This document shows positions 1 to 6,460 of a DNA stretch of 63,728 nucleotides, one piece after another. This DNA is from Thalassolituus sp. (GTDB taxonomy: Bacteria; Pseudomonadota; Gammaproteobacteria; Pseudomonadales; Oceanobacteraceae), in NCBI GenBank assembly GCA_006212115.1, contig PDUK01000005.1, positions 1 to 63,728 of the forward strand, written 5' to 3'. The notes beneath the pieces are model-generated. The model saw nothing but the letters and a program-made list of their open reading frames with translations, was not told the DNA's origin and searched no databases. Both the position numbers and the translations under genes were made by a program. Numbering within the stretch: the stretch's first letter is position 1; each line of letters begins with the position of its first letter.

Positions 1-2
1 AT

Positions 3-323
3 GACAAGGCTATCAGTCGGGAAGGTCTGAACAAGGCTTTGCGGACACTCGGATATGACACACGCCACCAGCATTGTTCTCACGGCTTCAGGGCCAGTGC
101 GAGAACGATGCTGGATGAACAGTTGGGGCTCAGAATTGAATGGATCGAGCACCAATTAGCTCACAAGGTCAAAGATGCTTTGGGCAACGCCTACAACCGC
201 ACTAAACACCTGCCAGAGCGTATAGCTATGATGCAGCGATGGTCTGACTATCTGGATTCGCTCAAAGCGCAGCACTTATCTGGAAATGTTGTTGCTGCAA
301 AATTTGGTGGCATGGATGGATGA
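3..323 (+). CDS. Tyrosine integrase, P4 type, C-terminal fragment
   Basis: Only the C-terminal catalytic part is present because the gene enters across the left edge of the window; the reading frame is open from base 3. An HGFR box (His-x-x-Arg), a later LAH histidine and the presumed nucleophilic tyrosine in AYNRT are visible in the order expected for tyrosine recombinases. Spacing and flanking residues (HGFRASARTML, then YNRTKHLPER) are those of P4-like prophage and island integrases. The family inserts elements into the 3' ends of tRNA genes, which fits the tRNA-end-like sequence near 2.67 kb. The stop overlaps the start of the next gene by 8 bases. Confidence 0.85.
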   Translation, partial: DKAISREGLNKALRTLGYDTRHQHCSHGFRASARTMLDEQLGLRIEWIEHQLAHKVKDALGNAYNRTKHLPERIAMMQRWSDYLDSLKAQHLSGNVVAAKFGGMDG

Positions 324-675
324 AGGTTTCAGGTTGTATGCCACTTCTGTCATAGAGAAAAGCAAGCGTTCAGAAGAGGCACAACTGTTAACTGTAAACG
401 TAGCTGATGACTTCAGATTTCGTGTCGAGTTATTGGGAGCGTCTCTAGCTGATAAGCTCTGGAACGTTCCCTTAAACCTGACTCCTGAACTACCAATAGC
501 AGGAGCGGCTTATGTTCTTCATGCAGCTATTCAATCGCTTTATTGTGCCTGCAACCACGGTGACGATAATACATACACTGATGAAGACGCTTCTGAATGG
601 CAACGGGAGGTTGTGGCAAAGGCCCAGGAACTGAAAAGGCTGCTGGGAACCTCAACAGATAAAAGGAATAGATGA
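316..675 (+). CDS. Hypothetical protein of integrated element
   Basis: This 119-residue protein is not recognised. The ATG at 316 overlaps the integrase stop, suggesting translational coupling; an upstream in-frame start at 286 would lie further inside the integrase and is less likely. The sequence is soluble-looking, with a charged N-terminal helix and an acidic middle (DDNTYTDEDASEW). It has no signal peptide or membrane segment. Its place directly behind the integrase suggests cargo or an accessory function of the element. Confidence 0.55.
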   Translation: MDEGFRLYATSVIEKSKRSEEAQLLTVNVADDFRFRVELLGASLADKLWNVPLNLTPELPIAGAAYVLHAAIQSLYCACNHGDDNTYTDEDASEWQREVVAKAQELKRLLGTSTDKRNR

Positions 676-691
676 GCACCTGAGGCGATCT

Positions 692-1168
692 ATGGTTTCT
701 AAAATTAAACCAGTAATGGAGCGTGAGCATTTAAGCACTAAGGGTACTTTGTGGCCATTGGCATTTGCTGGAGTATCCTCTGTTGGGCTGGTGGATGAAA
801 TTGCAGGGGCTGTCCAGTCTCAGGGGATATCGCTATCTACTATCCCGGCCCGCCCCGGTCGCTCCGCTAATCAGCTCCAAGTAACCCGATTGAGGTTCTG
901 CTATGAGATGGCTGCCTACTTCTCGGAGCAAGTAACTCAAAGGCATAAGATAATTGCGGCGTTCGCCAATCTTCTGTTTCCCGACCCTAGCGGGGCATCC
1001 TACCGTCCTTCACAGGTTAGCCGGCTTAAGTCTGAACCCTTCTCTCACTCTCGAATTGCTGCTTTTGATGCTACTGCTGGCGTATATGGTCTCCACAACG
1101 CCGGAACGTCTCTTCCAAAAGTAATAGTGGCGCTTACTTCGTTACTTAAAGCGTACAGCGACAAATAG
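692..1168 (+). CDS. Hypothetical protein of integrated element
   Basis: A 158-residue protein of unknown function. The ATG at 692 is preceded by TGAGG at a usable distance. A stretch around residues 60-75 (TRLRFCYEMAAYFSEQ) looks helical. The C-terminal half is rich in Ser and Ala and contains no motif I can name. It is co-directional with the integrase and precedes the AlpA-like regulator after a gap of about 95 bases. Confidence 0.5.
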   Translation: MVSKIKPVMEREHLSTKGTLWPLAFAGVSSVGLVDEIAGAVQSQGISLSTIPARPGRSANQLQVTRLRFCYEMAAYFSEQVTQRHKIIAAFANLLFPDPSGASYRPSQVSRLKSEPFSHSRIAAFDATAGVYGLHNAGTSLPKVIVALTSLLKAYSDK

Positions 1169-1192
1169 TGCCCAGTTTTACTTGAGGTTATT

Positions 1193-1209
1193 TGAGCGAA
1201 ATTAGCTCA
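1193..1209. promoter_or_regulatory. Inverted repeat upstream of alpA-like gene
   Basis: TGAGC and GCTCA arms are separated by seven bases, and a further GGCTCAA half-site follows about ten bases later, some 55-70 bases before the alpA-like start. This could be an operator for a regulator of the element. The assignment rests only on symmetry and position. Confidence 0.3.
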
Positions 1210-1262
1210 TTTGATTGGCTCAATAGTTCCCGTAGTCCTTTTACGTTTACGGAGAGCTAATA

Positions 1263-1469
1263 ATGACCGAACGCATCTTACGTCGCCCCGAAGTGCAAAA
1301 GCTGGTGGGCTTATCCCGAAGTTCCTTATATGCCCGGATTGCTTCCGGCGATTTCCCGCGCCCAATAAAGTTGGGGGGTATCCATAGCCGCTCTGTTGGT
1401 TGGCCTGAGTCTCAGGTCAGCCAGTGGATTTCTGAGAGAACTACCGCCGATTGTGGCGCAGGGAAGTGA
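1263..1469 (+). CDS. AlpA-family transcriptional regulator
   Basis: A 68-residue protein of the AlpA/excisionase-like winged-helix family. The N-terminus (RILRRPEVQKLVGLSRSSLY) is the usual recognition helix region, followed by ARIASGDFPRPIKLG and the WPESQVSQWI segment that closes the domain. AlpA proteins of P4-like elements control integrase or excision genes. GGAGAG lies about six bases before the ATG. Family membership is secure from sequence; the target genes are not known. Confidence 0.88.
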   Translation: MTERILRRPEVQKLVGLSRSSLYARIASGDFPRPIKLGGIHSRSVGWPESQVSQWISERTTADCGAGK

Positions 1470-1479
1470 GGAGGCTTAG

Positions 1480-1800
1480 ATGAGAGACAGAAGCGACAAC
1501 CGCCAAGAAGCCGCCCCTGCTGGAGGTATCCAGAGTAACCAGTATATCCACCAGCCAACGAAGCTGGAAAGAGTGTTGGCACACTTAATTGAGGTTGGAA
1601 ATATCAGCCCGCGAGAGGCTATGGATCAATACCAATGCTGGCGATTGTCAGCGGTGATTCACACACTCAAAAAGGCAGGGATTCATATTGAAACCCACCA
1701 AGAGAGCCATGAGGGAGGCACTCATGCTCGCTATGTTATGAGTGAACAGAGCATTGCAGTTAAGCACCTGTCCGCGATCCAAGCGAGAAGGGTTAGCTGA
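1480..1800 (+). CDS. Winged-helix DNA-binding protein of element
   Basis: A 106-residue protein. Residues about 30-85 read as a winged helix: LERVLAHLIEVGNISPREAM, then a recognition-like helix (WRLSAVIHTLKKAG) and a wing (IHIETHQESHEGGTHARYVM). Similar small proteins follow AlpA in integrated elements of gammaproteobacteria. It starts ten bases after the alpA-like stop and ends with a TGATG overlap with the next gene, so the three form one operon. Whether it regulates transcription or replication is not visible. Confidence 0.6.
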   Translation: MRDRSDNRQEAAPAGGIQSNQYIHQPTKLERVLAHLIEVGNISPREAMDQYQCWRLSAVIHTLKKAGIHIETHQESHEGGTHARYVMSEQSIAVKHLSAIQARRVS

Positions 1801-2210
1801 TGGCTTCTGGTCGGCAGAGGATGAAGGGGAGAAAGGAAAAATCCCCTTTCACTGCGCTACCATGGCATGTGCTCGACCATCCTGATGTGAGTGGTCTATC
1901 TGGTAATGCCTTCAAGCTCTTGGTGTATATGGCAAGGCAGTACCGGGGGCGAAACAACGGTGACCTGTCCGCTGCTTATGGTGTGATGACAAAGTATGGA
2001 GCCTTCAAGTCGAAAGATACGCTTCAGCGAGCCAAGGAGGAGTTGCTAAGCAAGGGGTTACTCATTCAGACAAGAGAAGGGCGGTTCACTAATCCCGGAG
2101 GTGTTTGTGCTTTATATGCTTTAGCCTGGCAGCCAATAGATGACTGCGAAGGAAAGCTTGAAGTTAAGAGTACAGCGGTAGCTCCAAGGTCATTTAAGCC
2201 TGAAACCTGA
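1800..2210 (+). CDS. Helix-turn-helix replication-associated protein of element
   Basis: A 136-residue basic protein. Residues 15-95 (FTALPWHVLDHPDVSGLSG, FKLLVYMARQYRG, TLQRAKEELLSKGLLIQTREG) match the winged-helix layout of small phage and plasmid replication or helix-turn-helix proteins that begin with a 'W..L....' start and an 'AKELL..G.I' helix. The start ATG shares one base with the preceding stop (TGATG). The C-terminal 30 residues look disordered. The function is inferred only from the fold. Confidence 0.55.
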   Translation: MASGRQRMKGRKEKSPFTALPWHVLDHPDVSGLSGNAFKLLVYMARQYRGRNNGDLSAAYGVMTKYGAFKSKDTLQRAKEELLSKGLLIQTREGRFTNPGGVCALYALAWQPIDDCEGKLEVKSTAVAPRSFKPET

Positions 2211-2239
2211 GATTTATATCATGGTATATCTAAGAAGAA

Positions 2240-2371
2240 GCCCGGATATCGGGCACGGTGCTTGTGGTAAATCGCCCCGGATATCGGGGCGGGTGGCACT
2301 GTTCTAAGCAGGCGATACAGCGCCAAGGCCCCTGTTTTCGGGGCGAGCTCTGCCCGGTAATCAGGCCGGGC
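2240..2371. repeat. Cluster of four GC-rich hairpins
   Basis: Four stem-loops with related stems lie within 132 bases: GCCCG-GATAT-CGGGC (2240-2254), CGCCCCG-GATAT-CGGGGCG (2273-2291), GCCCC/GGGGC (2328-2344) and GCCCGG/CCGGGC (2352-2371). The first two share the same loop and closing pairs. A fifth small stem (GAGAC/GTCTC) is at 2415-2428. None is followed by a T-run, so they are not ordinary terminators. The stretch 2211-2442 contains no convincing gene. A structured RNA, a replication origin or a packaging site of the element are all possible. Confidence 0.55.
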
Positions 2372-2442
2372 TATCTGATAAATTTTTCAATTTCGCGGGC
2401 GTGAAAATTCGCCTGAGACGGCGGTCTCCTACCCTAAGGCTC

Positions 2443-2559
2443 TCAAGATTTACCCCGCCCCTCCCCATTTGCATATGTCAGAAGTGTTCCGTCGGGCATC
2501 AGAACGTAAAAGTGGGTTGATGTTGACGCTACAATTTTACCATTAGTCATGTCTTCCAT
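2443..2559 (-). CDS. Possible 38-residue protein
   Basis: The minus strand reads 38 codons ending at a TGA at 2443. GGAG lies six bases before the ATG. The peptide contains a strand-like run (STHFYVLMPDGTLLTYANG) of the kind found in small beta-rich proteins, which is unlike random translation. It sits alone between the hairpin cluster and the attachment-like site, against the direction of the other element genes. It may be real, a remnant of a longer gene, or chance. Confidence 0.3.
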   Translation of the reverse strand: MEDMTNGKIVASTSTHFYVLMPDGTLLTYANGEGRGKS

Positions 2560-2660
2560 AAGGCTCTCCAGCTCTGGGGTAGATTTCAAAAAGGGGGTAT
2601 TTATGGGGGTGCTTGATGTGGACGCTTCACAGTAAATACCTTAGCTACGGTGCTTGAGGC

Positions 2661-2688
2661 CAAAGGTTCGACTCTTGGTGCCGCACCA
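2661..2688 (+). other. tRNA 3'-end-like sequence, probable attachment site
   Basis: A T-loop motif (TTCGACT, 2667-2673) is followed by a stem-like CTTGG, an acceptor-like TGCCGCA and CCA at 2686-2688. The sequence 5' of the loop does not pair with CTTGG, and no D- or anticodon arm lies upstream, so this is not a whole tRNA. P4-type integrases copy a tRNA 3' end at the far border of their element, and a terminator follows directly, so this is best read as attR. The acceptor is one base short, which may reflect decay. Confidence 0.45.
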
Positions 2689-2691
2689 TAC

Positions 2692-2731
2692 AAAAAAGCC
2701 CGTACAGCAATGTACGGGCTTTTTCTTTTTT
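2692..2731. terminator. Rho-independent terminator, bidirectional
   Basis: A 9-bp stem GCCCGTACA/TGTACGGGC with a GCAA loop is flanked by A-runs on the left and T-runs on the right. It probably terminated the tRNA whose 3' end is duplicated here, and it also lies just downstream of the minus-strand gene ending at 2752. Confidence 0.85.
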
Positions 2732-2751
2732 GGGCAGTTGCTCTGTCAGCC

Positions 2752-3231
2752 TCAGAAAAATACTTTCATCTCGACCTGATAACCATTGCTGCTGTCTGTT
2801 TCGCTAAGGCTATAGCGCCACTCTCCAGCCTGCGGTGGTCCCTGATACAAGTCGTACGCTGTTGATAGGAGGCGCATAGCCTGTTCGCCTCCGCTATAGC
2901 TCTGCTGCTCTTCTTCTTGCAAATACCAGTAGGTCGCGGCCTCATCCTGTGTCGATAACATATATTCCTCGGGATCGTACGCATAGGTCATCGACATCGG
3001 TGACAACAGGGCGACGCACGTGGCGGCAGGGCGTAGCCAGCGCTGTTGACGTAACACGCGCTTCAGCAGTCCTTCGTCGATTGCGCCGATGGCAATCAGT
3101 GCTTCGCCAAGCTTGGCTCCGGCGTGCTCTTTCTGGTAACGCAGAGCGGCGTCTAACTGCTTCCGAGTGATTGCCTGGCGGTTAAGCAAAAGCTGGCCAA
3201 GCCGGAGTTTAAGGGATGTAGAGGACGGCAT
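2752..3231 (-). CDS. MshEN/GspE N-terminal-like small protein
   Basis: A 159-residue protein. Residues 9-60 (LRLGQLLLNRQAITRKQLDA, then LGEALIAIGAIDEGLLKRVL) follow the repeated 'LG.lL...g.it..ql..al' pattern of the GspE/MshE N-terminal domain, which in relatives binds c-di-GMP or other assembly partners. Here there is no ATPase domain. A moderately hydrophobic stretch at residues 66-82 may be a membrane anchor, followed by an acidic, Tyr/Gln-rich C-terminus. It stands alone, outside the integrated element. The partner is unknown. Confidence 0.6.
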   Translation of the reverse strand: MPSSTSLKLRLGQLLLNRQAITRKQLDAALRYQKEHAGAKLGEALIAIGAIDEGLLKRVLRQQRWLRPAATCVALLSPMSMTYAYDPEEYMLSTQDEAATYWYLQEEEQQSYSGGEQAMRLLSTAYDLYQGPPQAGEWRYSLSETDSSNGYQVEMKVFF

Positions 3232-3422
3232 GTTCTGATCCTGGTAAAAGGCAACAGATCAAGAATGACACAGCGGCAGATGAGTTCCACATCGGCGCGT
3301 AATCCCGTGAGTATATTTTGTAACCAGTTCAGGGATGCGTTAACGAAACGTTACTGATTGATTTGTCATTAATGGGGGTGAAAAAAGAGGGGTAAAACGA
3401 GAGGTGAAGTTTGGGGATAAAT

Positions 3423-3633
3423 GGGCGGTCAGGACTTCCTGTCCTACCGCCACAGCACCCTATACCTTCCTGGTATGTCGTCCGTGAACGAGTTCCTTTC
3501 TGTAATCCTTACTGGCCTCCTGGCCACAATAATCCGTTGCTTCCGTATCTTCCCTGCGCATCCTGCCCGGCACTCCGGCCGAATCCTACCTACTGCATCC
3601 TGCGGCTGATCCCATCAGCGTGTGCGTCCTGCG
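3423..3633 (-). ncRNA. Candidate CsrB/RsmY/Z-type regulatory RNA
   Basis: Read on the minus strand, about 210 nt contain about 16 GGA triplets. Several sit in loops of local hairpins: GGCC-AGGA-GGCC, GTAA-GGA-TTAC, ATACC-AGGAA-GGTAT, GCTGA-TGGGA-TCAGC, GCA-GGA-TGC and a final strong hairpin AGGAC-AGGAA-GTCCT inside GGCGGT/ACCGCC. This is the hallmark of RNAs that titrate CsrA/RsmA. The last hairpin is followed by CATTTATCC rather than a clean U-run, so the 3' end is uncertain. No convincing protein is encoded here on either strand. The family call is by structure and motif only. Confidence 0.75.
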
Positions 3634-3639
3634 GGAATA

Positions 3640-3668
3640 AAGATAGCAAAACTGTGATTTTCTGTTAC
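3640..3668 (-). promoter_or_regulatory. Putative promoter of the CsrB/Rsm-like RNA
   Basis: On the minus strand GTAACA (-35-like) and TATCTT (-10-like) are 17 bases apart, which would start transcription near 3633. Further upstream, near 3679-3695, is an imperfect dyad CGTAAC-N5-GTCACA that loosely resembles the GacA/UvrY box, but its spacing is one base short. The remaining bases up to 3807 are AT-rich and hold no gene. Confidence 0.4.
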
Positions 3669-3807
3669 CTGACTATTGTGACGCCATGTTACGGAAGGGT
3701 GTCGCGAAATAACAATGTGGCAATAAAAACGAGTAAAAACAAAGGCTTAGTATATATGCTTTGTGAGTATGAGTTAAATGAGAAGAGTTTTCGGATAAAT
3801 ATCCCAC

Positions 3808-3835
3808 CCCTTTGTGCGATATATCGCACAAAGGG
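3808..3835. repeat. Perfect 28-bp palindrome
   Basis: The half-site CCCTTTGTGCGATA is followed directly by its exact reverse complement. It lies about 120 bases downstream of trmH and about 160 bases upstream of the candidate Rsm-like RNA start. No T-run follows on either strand. It may be an operator for a dimeric regulator or a transcription roadblock hairpin. No gene is visible between 3836 and 3956. Confidence 0.6.
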
Positions 3836-3956
3836 AAGGGCGAAAGTCTCCAGCCGAGAAACCGGCGTTCAGAGAAAGGTGTGCAATGGTTGAAATATTA
3901 CAGATATCTACACTTTGTTGCATCTTTGGTTGTGTAACTCTTTGTATGAAAAAGCA

Positions 3957-4667
3957 TCACCGTTTCTTACGTTGGGCCAGTTCGGCCTTATGTGCATTGT
4001 AGCGATCCGAGAAGCCTTGAGGGTCCGCCAGCTCGCCGTCCTCGCGCAGTGTTGGGTAGCTCAGCCCTGATTCCCGGCACAGGCGGGCAATCTTTGGTTG
4101 GCACCATTCGAAGAGTAGACGATCAAACCAGGGTTGTGGGAGGCGTTGTTCATCGTACATGCCCGCGCGCTGGCGCTGATAGTGTGCCTCGTTAAGAATG
4201 ATGGCGGCCGCGACGGAGACATTGAACGACTGCACCATGCCTCGCATGGGGATGATGAGATGTTCGTCGGCCATGTCGGAAGCAATATCGCTGACACCTT
4301 CTCTCTCGGTTCCCATCAGCAAAGCGGTTGGCTGGGTGAAATCGTAGTCACGATAGTCAATTGCACGATCGGTCAGGTGGGCTGCGACGACTTTAATGCC
4401 CTGGTCCTGCAACTCTTTGATACCCGTTTCGATATTGGCGTGCGTCTGAACCTCGATCCAGTCGGCGGAACCCGCAGTTGCGGCGGTTTTGAGGCGATAG
4501 CGATCCCGTGGCCAGACATGATGAATTTTGGGAATACCCACGGCATCACAGGTACGGGCGATTGCGGCCAGGTTGTGCGGCTTGTAGACCTCATCCGTTA
4601 TTACGGTCAGATCCGGCTGGCGCATAGCAAGGGTCTGGCGGATACGTTCATAGCGTTCCGGGGTCAT
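3957..4667 (-). CDS. trmH: tRNA (guanosine-18 2'-O) methyltransferase TrmH
   Basis: A SPOUT-class enzyme that methylates the 2'-OH of Gm18 in the tRNA D-loop using S-adenosylmethionine. The three SpoU motifs are present: KPHNLAAIARTCDAVGI near the N-terminus, LLMGTEREGVSD in the middle and IPMRGMVQSFNVSVA towards the end. The length of 236 residues matches TrmH (E. coli 229). The start at 4667 was chosen because AGGAG stands about ten bases before it; an earlier in-frame start at 4742 would overlap cysZ. It is divergent from cysZ. Confidence 0.92.
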   Translation of the reverse strand: MTPERYERIRQTLAMRQPDLTVITDEVYKPHNLAAIARTCDAVGIPKIHHVWPRDRYRLKTAATAGSADWIEVQTHANIETGIKELQDQGIKVVAAHLTDRAIDYRDYDFTQPTALLMGTEREGVSDIASDMADEHLIIPMRGMVQSFNVSVAAAIILNEAHYQRQRAGMYDEQRLPQPWFDRLLFEWCQPKIARLCRESGLSYPTLREDGELADPQGFSDRYNAHKAELAQRKKR

Positions 4668-4740
4668 AACCGGTACTCCTGGGTGGTCATTAAAGGGCGA
4701 GGATTGTATAAAAGGCCTTTCACAGATGCACGAGAGAATC

Positions 4741-5550
4741 ATGAGCGGAAATCCTTTACTTGGTATGCAGTACGTCTGGCGCGGTTTTCAGAACCTCAGA
4801 ACACCGGGTTTACGTCGATACGTAGCCTTTCCTCTGTTGTTGAATATTCTGATTATGGGTGGGGCCAGTGTGTGGGTCATTACACATATTGATGGCTGGG
4901 TCGGACAGATCGTCGACATGCTCCCGGGCTTCCTGGCGTTTCTGTATTGGCTACTTATGCCATTGGCGGTCTTGGTTGTGGTGTTTGGCATGGCGTACTT
5001 TTTCAGCGCTGTGCTGATGATTCTTGCCGGTCCACTCAACGGTCTGTTGGCTGAGCGTGTTGAAACCATGCAGGGACACACGTTACCGGATGAATCCATC
5101 CCGGCAATGACGGTGCGTACCTTGGGGCGAGAGCTGACCAAGATGATGTATTACCTGCCCCGTTATCTGGGAATCTTCCTGCTTGGCTGGATTCCGGGTA
5201 TCGGGCAATTACTGGCACCGCCGTTATGGTTCTGGTTTGGTGGATGGATGATGGCGTTGCAATACACTGACTTGTCGTTTGATAACCATACAAAACCGTT
5301 CGCCGATGTGCGCGAGCGTATGTCTCAGGATCTTTGGACGGTAATGGGCTTCGGCACCCTCGTCGCTCTGTTGCTGACGGTGCCTGTGATCAATCTCTTT
5401 GTGATGCCTGCTGCGGTCATTGGCGCGACCCTGATGCGACTTGAGCGCATGCCTTTTGACGGCGCATCTGGAAAAGTCGGCTATGCTGAGTTATCAGGAA
5501 ATGAGACTCCAAGGCTGACGCACGATGAAACTCAGGGTACTGGTCGTTGA
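4741..5550 (+). CDS. cysZ: Sulfate transporter CysZ (EI24 family)
   Basis: A 269-residue inner-membrane protein. Hydrophobic segments fall near residues 30-52, 65-95 and 140-165 and in a C-terminal pair, with the conserved region VWRGFQNLRTPGLRRYVAFP at the N-terminus and ALQYTDLSFDNH in the middle, as in CysZ. CysZ imports sulfate for cysteine synthesis. GAGAG lies just before the ATG at 4741. The 3' end overlaps the next gene by 26 bases, so the two are cotranscribed. Confidence 0.88.
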   Translation: MSGNPLLGMQYVWRGFQNLRTPGLRRYVAFPLLLNILIMGGASVWVITHIDGWVGQIVDMLPGFLAFLYWLLMPLAVLVVVFGMAYFFSAVLMILAGPLNGLLAERVETMQGHTLPDESIPAMTVRTLGRELTKMMYYLPRYLGIFLLGWIPGIGQLLAPPLWFWFGGWMMALQYTDLSFDNHTKPFADVRERMSQDLWTVMGFGTLVALLLTVPVINLFVMPAAVIGATLMRLERMPFDGASGKVGYAELSGNETPRLTHDETQGTGR

Positions 5551-6460
5551 TGATGCGGCCTTTGTTCGCGATCTGGTAAAAAAAGCAGTCCGGGACACCT
5601 ATCCCGGCTGCGAAATCAATGAAGCAACCGACGGTCGCAAGGCTGTTACCATGCTGAATCAGCGAGAAATCAACCTGGTTTTGTGCGACTGGGAGATGCC
5701 CGAGATGTCGGGTATCGAAGTACTTGAATGGATGCGTTCCGACGAACGCTATAAGAAGACGCCCTTTATGATGATCACCAGTCGGGGCGACCGGGATCAT
5801 GTTGTCAAAGCCGTACAGGCGGGTGTGTCTGACTATATCGGCAAACCTTTCACTCGCGAAAACTTCGTTGAAAAAGTCTCCAAAGTGGTCGCCAAACATC
5901 TGGGTGTTAAGCCCGGTGACGGGCCCGCTTTAAAAGGCATGCCGGGCCAGCAGTCTGCGGATGTGCTCATGGGCAAACCTGCCTCTGCGTCTCCGTCCGG
6001 TGGCGCTACGAAATCCGTTAGCAATGATATGGGCGGCGCCAGTGTATTGATGGGCGGGGGCGCAAAACAAGCCGCGCCTGATAAAGCCGCTGCGCCTTCT
6101 GGTAGCGCCCCGAAAACTCAGGCACAAGGCGCCAAGTCGAAAAACAAAGCGCGTGGTGTGGCCAGTGTTCGCTTTGGTTCCGGTGGTTCTGCGAAATTGG
6201 TTCTGAAAGATATCAATCTTCAAGAGATGATCGGCGTGTTCCGTCGAGAGGGTGCTTTACCTGCTCTGTTAGAACCGGCGGTCGCAGATATTGTGGATCA
6301 GGATTCTGGCGACGTCGCCCGGATTAATGGCTATGTGCGTATGATGCAGGCACAGGAGCCACATCCGGATGCAGAAACCATACAGATGCTGATTCGTTTC
6401 GTGGACGACGATGAAGATAAGCTGTCAGTACTCTCACGATTTATCGCCAAGGTTCGCTGA
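5525..6460 (+). CDS. CheY-like response regulator with unusual C-terminus
   Basis: Residues 1-125 form a receiver domain with acidic pocket D9-D10, phospho-acceptor D55 (LVLCDWEMP), the TS of MMITSRG and the K of YIGKPF. A Gly/Ala/Ser-rich linker of about 80 residues contains two copies of an 'SADVLMG'/'GASVLMGGG' motif. The C-terminal 100 residues (VRFGSGGSAKLVLKDINLQE, then a helical end) form a separate domain I cannot name. A response regulator stands near phoBR in Pseudomonas as well. The start lies inside cysZ; the 3' end overlaps phoR by 27 bases, tail to tail. Confidence 0.85.
   Translation: MKLRVLVVDDAAFVRDLVKKAVRDTYPGCEINEATDGRKAVTMLNQREINLVLCDWEMPEMSGIEVLEWMRSDERYKKTPFMMITSRGDRDHVVKAVQAGVSDYIGKPFTRENFVEKVSKVVAKHLGVKPGDGPALKGMPGQQSADVLMGKPASASPSGGATKSVSNDMGGASVLMGGGAKQAAPDKAAAPSGSAPKTQAQGAKSKNKARGVASVRFGSGGSAKLVLKDINLQEMIGVFRREGALPALLEPAVADIVDQDSGDVARINGYVRMMQAQEPHPDAETIQMLIRFVDDDEDKLSVLSRFIAKVR

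Noticed and set aside
2240-2371. Hairpin cluster as a second CsrB-like RNA
   Set aside because: Only two GGA motifs are present, both in identical loops, which is too few for a CsrA-titrating RNA.
3411-3893. Plus-strand open frame of 160 codons
   Set aside because: It is antisense to the Rsm-like RNA, Pro/Cys-rich and without protein-like composition or a ribosome site.
4134-4892. Plus-strand frame of 252 codons over trmH
   Set aside because: It is antisense to trmH, whose SpoU motifs are clear.
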